From Paenibacillus psychroresistens (GTDB lineage: Bacteria; Bacillota; Bacilli; Paenibacillales; NBRC-103111): DNA of 64,000 bases. Positions 43,136 through 53,000 of the stretch are shown here, piece after piece; position 1 is the first letter of the stretch, and every line of letters begins with the position of its first letter. The translations under genes were made by a program, and so were the position numbers. Location of the stretch: positions 7,403,501 through 7,467,500 of the forward strand of contig NZ_CP034235.1 of the NCBI RefSeq assembly GCF_009728935.1. Direction: 5' to 3'. The notes beneath the pieces are model-generated. The model was not told the origin of the DNA. It saw only the letters and a program-made list of their open reading frames with translations, and did no database searches.

Positions 43136-44098
43136 TCAGCCTTTCACAGCGCCTATAGTCAATCCCTTCACAAAATACTTCTGAAAAAAGGGATAGGCGA
43201 ACACCATTGGTCCTGTGCCAATGATACACATGGCCATTCGAACGGTTTCATTCGGTATCTTAGAAATTTCAGTTGTGCTGGAACCCGAGTTGGCTTGAAC
43301 ATTTGTTAACAAGAACTGTAAATTCATCAGGACTTTATACATCATGTACTGGAGATTGATTATTTTATCATTGTTGATGAATATAAGGCTGTTGTACCAA
43401 CCATTCCAGTATCCGAGTGAGTAAAACAGGCCAATCGTTGCAAGTACCGGAAGCGATAGCGGCAGAACAATCTGCACAAAAATCCTGGCTTCACTCGCTC
43501 CATCCATACTAGCTGATTCAATGATCGAGGGATGAATGGTCGTTTGAAAAAAAGTTCTCATAATGATTACAAAAAAAGCATTCATCAATAACCCTGGAAT
43601 AATCAAAGCAAATATCGTGTCTTTGATATGAAGAACATTTACATAAACCAAATACCATGGAACGAGACCTCCATTGAAAATCAAGGTGAAAAAGATAAAG
43701 AAAGAGAAAAATCCCCGAAAATCGAAGTCCTGCCTAGATAACGGATAAGCAAACATCGCGGTCATCAATAAACCAACTAAAGTACCTGCCAGCGTTACGA
43801 TTATCGAAATCCCGTAAGCCGTCATAATGTTGTGGATATCAAACCATAAATACTGATACGCAGCAAAGCTTAGCTTTTCTGGAATTAATTTATAACCATG
43901 AAGTGCAATTAACTTTTCATCCGAAAATGAAACTGCAACGACAAGCAATACAGGCATAAGACATATACAGCTGTAGATTATAAATAAACAATTAAGAAAT
44001 AAATTTGCCCTTGGCGAAACGGATAAACTATCTTTATATTTTCTTTTGCTGCCAGGTGCATCATCAAAAGGTTTTTGCATTGAGGTTGATATAGCCAA
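43136..44098 (-). CDS. ABC sugar permease, LplC/YtcP-type
   Basis: This 320-residue protein has six helices, EAA loop ESASMDGASEARIFVQIVLPLSLPVLATI and C-terminal KYFVKGLTIGAVKG. The TTG start at 44098 is 9 nt after GAAGGAG. The ATG six codons later is 18 nt from any RBS, so TTG is favoured. It is the second gene of the operon. Confidence 0.87.
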   Translation of the reverse strand: MAISTSMQKPFDDAPGSKRKYKDSLSVSPRANLFLNCLFIIYSCICLMPVLLVVAVSFSDEKLIALHGYKLIPEKLSFAAYQYLWFDIHNIMTAYGISIIVTLAGTLVGLLMTAMFAYPLSRQDFDFRGFFSFFIFFTLIFNGGLVPWYLVYVNVLHIKDTIFALIIPGLLMNAFFVIIMRTFFQTTIHPSIIESASMDGASEARIFVQIVLPLSLPVLATIGLFYSLGYWNGWYNSLIFINNDKIINLQYMMYKVLMNLQFLLTNVQANSGSSTTEISKIPNETVRMAMCIIGTGPMVFAYPFFQKYFVKGLTIGAVKG

Positions 44099-44115
44099 TC
44101 TCCTCTACTCCTTCA

Positions 44116-45060
44116 CTAAAAAAGCGCGTTTTCTCTATCTATTTTACGAACTAGTAAATTGACGCTGACTACAAGAACAAAACCAACTACTGCTTGATAC
44201 AATCCTGCCGCTGACGACATCCCCGTATCCCCCAAACGCATTAATGCGCGGTATACATAGGTATCAATAACGTTCGTTGTTGAGTATAATGCTCCAGCAT
44301 CCAAAGGCAATTGATAGAACAAGCCGAAATCGGCGTTTAAAATGTGCCCAATACCCAACAAAGTTAGAATAATCATCATCGGCTTGATCGATGGAAGTGT
44401 AATATTAATAATTAATTGCCATTTTGTAGCTCCATCCGTTATGGCTGCCTCATAATATTCTTTATCAATTCCCGTAATGGCTGCTAAATAAATAACAATT
44501 GAATAACCAATATTTTTCCAAATGTATACGATCGGTAAGATATAGGGCCAATATTTAGGCTCGCTGTACCAGGCAATCGAATGAATACCTAGTGGAGCTA
44601 ATATCATGTTATTAAGGAACCCAAACTCCTCACTCAGCATCGAGTAACCCAGGTAGCCGACGATTACAGCCGATAAGAAATAGGGGAGAAACATTATGCT
44701 TTGGTAAATATTAGAAAGATATCGATTCCTTAATTCATTTAATAAAATAGCAAATGTCACAGCAAAGACCAAGGTTAATGCGATAAATACAAGATTGTAT
44801 AGAATCGTATTTCGAGTAATCACCCATGCATCACTTGAATTGAACAAAAATTTAAAATTTTCAAATCCAACCCACGGACTTTTCCAATAGCCTAAAGCGT
44901 AATTAATGCTTTTGAAGGCAACAATCGTACCGAACATTGGAATATAGTTGTTAATAATTAAATAGATTGTCCCCGGTAATAACATGAGCAGTAAATATCG
45001 ATTTTTATACAGCTTCCCCAAGAACGATTTCTTCCTTATTTTCTTTTCTATTCTAATCAC
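44116..45060 (-). CDS. ABC sugar permease, LplB-type
   Basis: This 314-residue protein has six helices, the signature RYLLLMLLPGTIYLIINNYIPMFGTIVAFK and EAA loop YEAAITDGATKWQLIINITLPSIKP. The apparent GTG start at 45060 lies inside the SD-like string AGAGAGGTGATT. The true start may therefore be a few codons later at a rare codon, and the N-terminus is uncertain by a few residues. It is first in its operon, with a -10 box TATAAT (45092-45097) and a regulatory site upstream. Confidence 0.85.
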   Translation of the reverse strand: MIRIEKKIRKKSFLGKLYKNRYLLLMLLPGTIYLIINNYIPMFGTIVAFKSINYALGYWKSPWVGFENFKFLFNSSDAWVITRNTILYNLVFIALTLVFAVTFAILLNELRNRYLSNIYQSIMFLPYFLSAVIVGYLGYSMLSEEFGFLNNMILAPLGIHSIAWYSEPKYWPYILPIVYIWKNIGYSIVIYLAAITGIDKEYYEAAITDGATKWQLIINITLPSIKPMMIILTLLGIGHILNADFGLFYQLPLDAGALYSTTNVIDTYVYRALMRLGDTGMSSAAGLYQAVVGFVLVVSVNLLVRKIDRENALF

Positions 45061-45091
45061 CTCTCTCTAGTAGAACCTTTCTGTAATTTTT

Positions 45092-45154
45092 ATTATAAGG
45101 AGTTAAAAGTCAGATTCCTACGAAGTAGCATGACTTAATTAACGTTTTTATGAC
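45092..45154 (-). promoter_or_regulatory. YesN-type site and -10 box of the second ABC operon
   Basis: The direct-repeat site (45130-45154) reads GTCAT-AAAA-ACGTTAA-N4-GTCAT on the minus strand. TATAAT (45092-45097) follows after 32 bp, and no good -35 is present. It is one of four copies in this region. Confidence 0.7.
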
Positions 45155-45172
45155 TATGTATTTGTTAAGGTA

Positions 45173-45213
45173 TAAAAAAAACCTTGATGAATAAATGCAT
45201 TCATTCAAGGTTT
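45173..45213 (-). terminator. Terminator of the yesMN operon
   Basis: On the minus strand AAACCTTGA-TGAAT pairs with ATTCA-TCAAGGTTT, followed by a long T-run, just after the regulator stop. Confidence 0.85.
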
Positions 45214-45224
45214 AAAATTCATTT

Positions 45225-46844
45225 TTATTTCCCCATATTTTGATAGCGTTTGCGATATTCTTGTGGAGGAATCCCCACTTGTTTCTTGAACATTTTTCCG
45301 AAATGAGAGAAATTATCATAACCCATAGCCTCGCAAATATCACTGATTTTAATATTCGATTCCGTCAGCATGATCTTAGCTTGGGTCATTTTTTCATAGA
45401 TGATATAATCCATTAAAGTTTGTCCTGTTTCCTTTTTATAAAGTCGGGATAAGTACGCAGAATTCAAGTAAACGTAGGATGCTATACCTTCTCTGGTTGC
45501 ATCCTTCAAGTGGGATTGCACGTATTGCTTGATTTTTTCGATTAACGATGAACTATTCCCTTCATGGCTATGAATGTAATCAGCCCCTGCTGAAATAACA
45601 TGTGCAGCCCACATTCTAAATTGAGCAATTGAACGTGTGGCGGAAGCCTCACCTAACCACTTTTTCGAACCAATAAATTCCTTCACGGACCATCCTCTTT
45701 TATACGACACTTCATAAACCATATGCAGAACCGAATGATATAACACATCAATCGTTTCTGATATATCCGCTTGATCTTGAAGCCCTGTCAGGACTGCTTC
45801 TATCCTGTTCATAAGCTCAGCTTTTTTCCCTAGTTCAAAGAGAACCGCCCAATCCTCCCAATCGATAAAAACGGGTGCTTTTGTGCGATCCGGGCAATTT
45901 AATTCCTGCTCTTGCTGAAATTGCACAACCTTCATATTTGCTATGTTGCTGGCTTCCAGATCAAGTAATTCACGGTAGGACTGACTAAGCTCCCTGATAA
46001 ACACAGGACTTCCTACGTAACAAGATAAACTGCAGTAAAAAAGTCGAGCACATATTTCAATATACTCCTGACAAGTAGTTTGTAAATCTTTCATTTCCAG
46101 ACCTTTTCCCTCGGTTAAATAAATCAGAATAAAATGAATGCCATTGCGATCTTGGATAATATCCCCTGACAATGAATGCAGGAATAATTCTGCCGCCGCA
46201 TTGCGCAACGCATACTCCATAATTTCTTCATCACGCAGATTAAACTCCTTATTCCACAGCTCCACACTAAGCAGGATAGGCAAAATCGTTGTATTCGGAT
46301 CAAACGATAGATTATAAGAAGGAAGCATTTGTTTCAAGTTCTCGGCAGTCGGGAGATGACGCTGTGCCAAAATATCTTGCCAAAATCGCTCCGTCAGCAG
46401 CGGTTTTTGCTTCTCCCAAAGCTTGACATGGGTTTGATAGGTTTCGTCAAATTGCTCCGCTTTCTTCAATTCCTCTAACTTATCTAAAACCTTAAGCATT
46501 ATTTTCTGCAAATGATCATAATTCACTGGTTTAAGTACATATTCAAAGCTTCCTAACCGGATTGCCTGCTGTGCATAGGAGAAATCAGCATGCCCCGTTA
46601 AAAAGACAGAGACGATCGTCGGATACTGTTCATTCACCCAATCGACCAACTCGAGTCCATTACTCCCAGGCATTTCAATATCGCAAAGCAAGGTATCGAT
46701 TTTGACAGTTCTCATGATTTCCATGGCATCATCTGCATCGTATGCGCTATAAATCCCGCTATATCCTAGCTTAGACCAATCTATTCCTTTCATAAGCGCC
46801 TCTACCGCATACACTTCATCATCAACGATTAGTAAATTATACAT
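45225..46844 (-). CDS. YesN-type response regulator (receiver + AraC)
   Basis: This 539-residue protein has a receiver domain with phospho-acceptor Asp55 (TLLCDIEMPGSNG), a middle region, and a C-terminal AraC double helix-turn-helix (about 435-539: YLNSAYLSRLYKKETGQTLMDYI, ICEAMGYDNFSHFGKMFKKQVG). Its start overlaps the kinase gene by 8 nt. It is the obvious candidate to bind the four 25-bp direct-repeat sites upstream of yesMN, the ABC operon, the SLH protein and the GH16 gene. AraC-type proteins bind two half-sites about two helical turns apart, which fits the 20-bp repeat spacing. Confidence 0.9.
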   Translation of the reverse strand: MYNLLIVDDEVYAVEALMKGIDWSKLGYSGIYSAYDADDAMEIMRTVKIDTLLCDIEMPGSNGLELVDWVNEQYPTIVSVFLTGHADFSYAQQAIRLGSFEYVLKPVNYDHLQKIMLKVLDKLEELKKAEQFDETYQTHVKLWEKQKPLLTERFWQDILAQRHLPTAENLKQMLPSYNLSFDPNTTILPILLSVELWNKEFNLRDEEIMEYALRNAAAELFLHSLSGDIIQDRNGIHFILIYLTEGKGLEMKDLQTTCQEYIEICARLFYCSLSCYVGSPVFIRELSQSYRELLDLEASNIANMKVVQFQQEQELNCPDRTKAPVFIDWEDWAVLFELGKKAELMNRIEAVLTGLQDQADISETIDVLYHSVLHMVYEVSYKRGWSVKEFIGSKKWLGEASATRSIAQFRMWAAHVISAGADYIHSHEGNSSSLIEKIKQYVQSHLKDATREGIASYVYLNSAYLSRLYKKETGQTLMDYIIYEKMTQAKIMLTESNIKISDICEAMGYDNFSHFGKMFKKQVGIPPQEYRKRYQNMGK

Positions 46845-48624
46845 TTAAACGGCCTCCCTGATTTTCACCCGTCATCTGGTTGGGAATTCGCAAACGAATG
46901 ATTGCCCCCTTCTCAATGCCATTCTCGAACAATATTTTTACTTGCCTACCATACTTCATCCGCAAGCGATGGTGAACATTCCAAATCCCCAGATGTTTAT
47001 CGTCCGAACCATGTCCTTCTGCATACTGACCGGCTTGAAGCTGCTCTAGCTTCTCAGCGGTAAACCCTTTGCCGTTATCGATAATAAGCACTTCGTAGCT
47101 GTCAGGTGCCTCCTCTGATGGCTGAGCTTTGATTTCAATATGAAATACCGCCTTCCCTTTATCCATTCCATGAATAATCGCATTTTCCACAAATGGTTGA
47201 ATCAACAAGGGAAAAACGTTATTTTGCAGGTACATCTCAGGGATTGAAATAGCAAACATCAATTTATTCGGAAAACGCAGCTTTTGAATCTCTAAATAAT
47301 TTTCGATATGTCCAATTTCTTCAGAAAGCAATATCGTATCCCGATGGGTACGTGTAATGAAGCGGAAATAATCTGCCAAATGCTCTGTCATTTTCTGAAC
47401 CAGCAGATTTTTCTCTAGGACGGATAAGCTAAAAATAATGTTTAATGAATTCAAGTAAAAGTGTGGGTTAATTTGCGCCTGCAGGTGATTAAATTCAGCT
47501 TTCTGAACCTTAAGCATTTCTTCGTAAACGTTGATTTTCAAATTGGAAACCTGTGATGCCATTATATTAAATGTCTCGATTAAGAACGAAAACTCCTTCG
47601 TCGAATTATCATCTAGCCTTACATCCAAATCCCCACGGGTAATGCTGCGCATCCCTTTAATTAGGATATGCATGGGCTTTAAAAGCACTTGTTTAACAAA
47701 GAATAGATAAAAGGCAAGAATAATGATCAAACCTAGCGGAATCAAATAGAGTAACCGTTGAAAATAAAGCAGCTTCTGCAGCACAATTTTTTCAGGAATG
47801 ATGACAGCGAGACTCATTGCAGCGTGTTGAAAAGGAAAGCCTATAAGCAAATTTTTTGTCCTTTGCGATGATTTTGAGAATGATATGTATTTCGAATCTT
47901 TGTGATTTAGTTTTTCCATAATTACGTTTACATTGCCCGTTGATAGAGAGGTTTGTATAAGTGGTATCCCTTTATCGGACATAAGCAGCAGTTCTTTGCC
48001 GCTATGTCCTAGATCAGACAACTGAAGTGGATGCAACAAGCTTTCAATATCAATCAGTGCGCCTACATAAAGCTCTCGATTGACTTCCTTTGGGCTGATT
48101 TGAATCACTCGGATCATATAGTATTTATTATTCTGCATGACGATCTGCCAGTTTTGAAAATCAATTTGCTTAGCAGCTTGAAAAAAAGGAAATAAGACAC
48201 TTGCGAATCTTTGATTGTCTTCATAGGTATTCTGAACATTAAACAAATCCTTATTTTTCTTCGAATAAACAAAAAATGTTTCAATCCCTTTATAAGTACT
48301 GAGATCATCACTGAATTTCCTCAATAACCATTGCTTGGCCATAAAATAATCTCCGCTATCCATAGGGTATAATGTAAGCGGTATTAAATTGGTGTAAGAA
48401 AGATCACTGGTTCCTATACGCAAAATATAATTACTTGTGTCCTCCAGGGTTTGATCGAGTGACTTTACCTGTGTTTCGAGGAAAGTGTAATACGATTGTG
48501 ATACTTCAGTTCGAACGACATTCATTGCGTAAAAGTTATTATAGAACAGAAAAAAGATCAAAGGTGCAGTAACGATAATAAACCCAAGTATGAATTTGAG
48601 TCGTAATGATTTTTTATGATTCAT
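46837..48624 (-). CDS. YesM-type sensor histidine kinase
   Basis: This 595-residue protein has transmembrane helices at about 10-30 and 288-310 around an extracellular sensor. A HAMP domain follows (about 310-360), then the His_kinase domain with His388 (QAQINPHFYLNSLN) and a HATPase domain (PFVENAIIHGM, DNGKGF). It phosphorylates the adjacent YesN-type regulator. The signal is probably an extracellular glycan, perhaps via a binding protein. A regulatory site and TATAAT lie upstream, which suggests autoregulation. Confidence 0.9.
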   Translation of the reverse strand: MNHKKSLRLKFILGFIIVTAPLIFFLFYNNFYAMNVVRTEVSQSYYTFLETQVKSLDQTLEDTSNYILRIGTSDLSYTNLIPLTLYPMDSGDYFMAKQWLLRKFSDDLSTYKGIETFFVYSKKNKDLFNVQNTYEDNQRFASVLFPFFQAAKQIDFQNWQIVMQNNKYYMIRVIQISPKEVNRELYVGALIDIESLLHPLQLSDLGHSGKELLLMSDKGIPLIQTSLSTGNVNVIMEKLNHKDSKYISFSKSSQRTKNLLIGFPFQHAAMSLAVIIPEKIVLQKLLYFQRLLYLIPLGLIIILAFYLFFVKQVLLKPMHILIKGMRSITRGDLDVRLDDNSTKEFSFLIETFNIMASQVSNLKINVYEEMLKVQKAEFNHLQAQINPHFYLNSLNIIFSLSVLEKNLLVQKMTEHLADYFRFITRTHRDTILLSEEIGHIENYLEIQKLRFPNKLMFAISIPEMYLQNNVFPLLIQPFVENAIIHGMDKGKAVFHIEIKAQPSEEAPDSYEVLIIDNGKGFTAEKLEQLQAGQYAEGHGSDDKHLGIWNVHHRLRMKYGRQVKILFENGIEKGAIIRLRIPNQMTGENQGGRLNV

Positions 48625-48715
48625 CTCGCTACCTCTTTTTTAACTTCATTCTATTTGAAAAGCAATTTATATGATAGTGTTACTTTTCGCATACTCGTCG
48701 CAGAATGCACTTTCT

Positions 48716-48779
48716 ATTATATAATTTAAAAGCAATTTCCAACAATATAGAAACATGACTATATTAACGTTTTTGTAGT
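48716..48779 (-). promoter_or_regulatory. YesN-type site and promoter of yesMN
   Basis: The site at 48755-48779 reads ACTAC-AAAA-ACGTTAA-N4-GTCAT on the minus strand, with one weaker half-site. After 33 bp follows TATAAT (48716-48721), with TTGTTG 18 bp upstream of it as a poor -35. Confidence 0.7.
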
Positions 48780-48795
48780 CTATTTAAATACCTTC

Positions 48796-48836
48796 AAAAA
48801 AAGCAGCCATCACAGAGGAAGATCTGAGACAGCTGC
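48796..48836 (-). terminator. Terminator of the ppiC-like gene
   Basis: On the minus strand GCAGC...GCTGC closes an interrupted stem, followed by seven T. Confidence 0.75.
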
Positions 48837-48844
48837 ATTTCCAC

Positions 48845-49942
48845 CTAAAACATTTCAAGCTTTCTATATACTTCCTTATCTATAACTACAGTTGCATTCT
48901 TTACCAAGTTGTCAACAAATGAGGTATACCTTTTTTCTTTTAATAATTGGGTTATAGATTCATTAACTTCCTCCAGTTTATTGAATCCTTCATCTGTCTT
49001 TTCGATAGATTTAACCACATAATAAGCTTTGTTATACTCGAAAACCTCACTCACCTGATCTACAGCTAAGCCTGTAGCTTTTTCAGTAAATTCATGCGTT
49101 GCAGGCGTATAATCTTCACGATTAGTCGTTGAATCAAAAATCTGTTCACCGAATTCAATTTTAATTAATGAATTCTTTCCATAAATATCGGATAAATCCT
49201 TAAAATTATCTCCGTTAGCGAATTTTTTCTGTACTTCCTCAGCCATTTCCTTTGCAGCTTTCTTACTCTTATCATCTTTAGCTGTAAATAAGAAAGAAAT
49301 TTTCTCTACCTTTACTTTTCCTACTTTTTTGTAGGTATTTTCCTTTATAGCTTTATCATAATATTGCTTAATCTCTTCCTCCGACACTTTGAACTGTTCA
49401 TCTACCTTCTCCTTTAGCTTATGAACCATATCTGAGTACAAAATGGAGAAATAAACAGCTTCCGTATACTGTTGAGGACCGTATATGACTTTCTTATTTT
49501 CAATAGCCGTTTTGCGTCTTGCATTTTCTTTCTTAAGCTCTTCAAGAAATTGGGAATAGCTGATATCCTTAACCAGTGCCTTTTCTTTTCCCTGGATTTG
49601 TTGAACTTTTATATTTATACACTCATCCAAGGCAAGCTTTTTTAGCATTTCTGCAGGTATATCACCATCAAAGCTGCTTGTCCAGAATCCTTTACCAGGT
49701 ACAGCATTATGTTCCTTCTTAAAATATTCAAATATTTCGGACCGATGCTCAATTAGTTTTGGCATTAATTCTTTCACAGTTATAGGTTCATCGTCTACAG
49801 TTGCTACAACACTAGACTCCCCATTTCCATCATTTATACCTACTAATATTAAAGCTGTACAGGCAATTGCAATTGCTGCGAATAGTAACATCAAATACTT
49901 GAATTTTATAATAAAACGCTTGTTTTTAACATTAATACCCAT
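48845..49942 (-). CDS. PpiC/SurA-like peptidyl-prolyl isomerase, membrane-anchored
   Basis: This ~365-residue protein has one N-terminal membrane anchor (YLMLLFAAIAIACTALILVGI), a SurA-N-like helical region and a parvulin-type domain (about 205-330). It would assist folding of exported proteins at the outer membrane face. It has no lipobox like PrsA. The ATG at 49942 has AAAGGAAG upstream. It lies 97 nt after the 1709-residue SLH gene on the same strand with no clear terminator between, so it may be a dedicated foldase for that protein. Confidence 0.75.
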   Translation of the reverse strand: MGINVKNKRFIIKFKYLMLLFAAIAIACTALILVGINDGNGESSVVATVDDEPITVKELMPKLIEHRSEIFEYFKKEHNAVPGKGFWTSSFDGDIPAEMLKKLALDECINIKVQQIQGKEKALVKDISYSQFLEELKKENARRKTAIENKKVIYGPQQYTEAVYFSILYSDMVHKLKEKVDEQFKVSEEEIKQYYDKAIKENTYKKVGKVKVEKISFLFTAKDDKSKKAAKEMAEEVQKKFANGDNFKDLSDIYGKNSLIKIEFGEQIFDSTTNREDYTPATHEFTEKATGLAVDQVSEVFEYNKAYYVVKSIEKTDEGFNKLEEVNESITQLLKEKRYTSFVDNLVKNATVVIDKEVYRKLEMF

Positions 49943-50038
49943 ACACAATTCTTCCTTTCATTAAGCTCGAAAATAATGTTTCTTCACTCGTGAGATGACC
50001 CTTTGAGTAAAAGAGCCATCTCTTGAATGAATTAGACG

Positions 50039-53000
50039 TTACTTAGCTTTAGCAAGCATTTTCCAAATGACAACAGCTGCTTGTGCTCTTGTTGCCACAC
50101 CTCGAGGTGCGAATTTCCCATTCCCTACACCGTTAATGATACCAGCTTGTTGAATAGCTGTTACTGCATTTACGGCGTAAGCCGCGATTTCAGATTGATC
50201 ATTAAATGAAGCTACCTCTCCGTTTCCGTTTAAGTTAGCTTTTACCAATAACCCTGTGTTGTAAATCATGACTGCCATGTCCTGTCTTGAAATCTTGTCA
50301 TTGATGCCAAAAGTGCTGTCTGATTTACCTTTAACGATACCGAGTTGCTGTGCCGATGCGATTGCACTGTAATACCATGTATCATTCTTTACATCACTCA
50401 GTGAAGATTTGGCGTTACTATCGATTAAATCAAAAGCATTTATCAGCATCGTAATAAACTCTGCTCTTGTAAGCTGATTATTGGGTTTAAAGCTGTCTCC
50501 CCCAACTCCTTGGATAATGCCTCTTGCTGCCAATGCATCTATGCTGTCTTGTGCCCACAATACATTCGCAATATCATTAAAGCTTACTCCGTTATATGCT
50601 GCTGCATATTTGCTGAAGTGCACAGTGCTGAATATGACTTGAGCCGTTGCAGCATCGAATTTGCCGTTCTTCACAATTTCCAGCTTGCCCTTATCATTAA
50701 TGTAATAAATAATTATTTGATCTGGGTTTTCTCCAGGTTTCAAAGTGTAGTTCAACTTAATTGTCACGGCTTGATCCCCGAACTGGCTGATTTTCTTCCC
50801 GTCAACACTGAGGTTGAAGTCGTATATCGGATTGCTTCCAATAGCCTCTTTTACTTCATCCGATAGGGTCGAAGAATCGACATTCGAAACGGAAAGCTGA
50901 ACATCTCCGAAAGTTCCGTCTTCCTTTTTCAATAGATCTGTTGAAATTGAGACCACGGCAAGTCCAGTACTAATATTAAACTGCTTGATGTTATTGTCGA
51001 GTGCAGTTTTGATAGAATCACCAGTAAGATTAACGATTACCTCTTTGGCTGACTCTGCTCCTTGAATATTAATATCTACAGATGTGCCTTGCGCTCCAAG
51101 AATAGCTGCATTAAGTTCATTTGTCTTCACATCGACAACCGCTTTTCCGTTACCGTCAGGAATTGCTTTAATCTTCACGAGATCAGGTTGCGGGATCGGC
51201 GTTGTTGTTGGCACTGTTGTTGGCGTTGATGTTGGCGCTTGTGTTGGCGCTGTTGTTGGCGCTGTTGTTGGTGCTGGTGTTGGCGCTTGTGTTGGTGTTG
51301 GTGTTCCATTGATTACACTGATTTGGACAGCTTCAGAAACAGTGCTTGTGCCATCGTTTACATTAAACGTAACATTGTATATACCCTCTTGTGAGTCTGT
51401 AGGCGTCCAGCTGAATATACGGGATAAAGCGTTGAACTCAGCACTTGCAGGCAGATTTTCCGCACTGTAAGTCAATGGATTTCCATTCTTATCTGTTGCA
51501 TGAATGGTAAATATTAAAGGGTTACCTTCACGTATAGTTTTATCTCTCATCTTAAAAAACTCAGGTTTACTATTCCCATCGATTACTTCAACGAGCGAGA
51601 AAGGACCATTTACGTTCCACCAAGGACCCGACCCGTTTTCAAAATCGGAGTTTGAGATGCCATTTTCCCCGCCAGATGTTCCTAAGTAAACATCATCTAT
51701 AAACAGTGTACTTAAAACATCTGTAGTTTTGACCATAACATGCATGACTGTATTAAGTCCGGTATTAAACACGCCGCTGCTTACTTCAGTCCAATCACCA
51801 GTTGCTGTTACGCTCGTCTCACCTAATGTAGACCAATCTCCATTGTCTAAAACAAATTGTACGTTTCCACTTCCTTTTATCCATGCCTTAAACTCCACTT
51901 CATTATTTGGTGTAACTGCTATATCGCTATATCCCATAGACTTCCATGCACTGTCGGTTGAATGATTGTCAACTTTTATCGCTTGGGTCCCACTGTGTAC
52001 AAATATAGCTGGAGTCGGTGTTGCTTCTGGCGTTTTCTGCACTCGGGTGAAAGGAGCATCCAGCCACGATGCGCCAGAGCCGCTTTCGAAGTCAAAGTTT
52101 GAGATCCCATTTTCCCCGCCAGATGTTCCTAGGAAAACATCATCTATAAACATGGTATTAAAAACATCTGTAGTTTTGATCATTACATGCATAACTGTAT
52201 TTGGACCCGTATTGAACATTCCGCTGCTTACTTCAGTCCATTCACTAGTTGCTGTTACGCTCTTCTCGCCTAATGTAGACCAATCCCCATTATCTAATAC
52301 AAAAAATACGCTTCCACTTCCTTTAATCCATGCCTTAAACTCCACCTCAGTATTTGGAGTAACTGCTATATCAGCATATCCCATAGACTTCCATGCACTG
52401 TTGGTTGAATTATTATCAACTTTTATAGCATAATCGCCGCTGTATACTTCGTTAACCACTGTCGGCGCTGGTGTCGGTGTTGTTGCTGGTTCAACAGGTT
52501 CAACTGCATCGGTATCCAAGCTTGTCATATGGAAATAATCAAAATCAGCTATTACATTTGTTCCATTGCAGTTATACAGACCTATTTGTTTATCGCCAGG
52601 AAAATAAACGGTATAGCTGCCTATTTCGATATAAGTAATGCCATCTTGTGAATAGTACCCTTTATAGGTAGCGCCTCTTTTCTCCAGCTTCAAGAAGTAG
52701 TCCGAATTAATAATATTCGTATCATCTATATTGGAGTAAGTATTGTTGTTCCACACTCCATCTTGCTTATACCCAAACTGGAATTTCAGTATGCCGTCAT
52801 GTACCCTATTAAGCTTAATGTGGTTAGAACCATCCATATAGACCAATAAACCTGTCTGCTCCCAATCTGCTGTGGGGATTGCAGATACTTTTGTCTCAAT
52901 CGTAAAGTCACCTTTAGGCGCCCATTGGAGCAATACGTTTTTAGTAGAATCGACATCCCCGCCGCTGCTGGCTATTTTCATATTTCCCGGACTTGAAGAT

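Noticed and set aside
51084..51470. Gly/Val-rich open frame on the plus strand
   Set aside because: It is the reverse reading of the Pro/Thr linker repeats of the SLH protein. No RBS or codon support.
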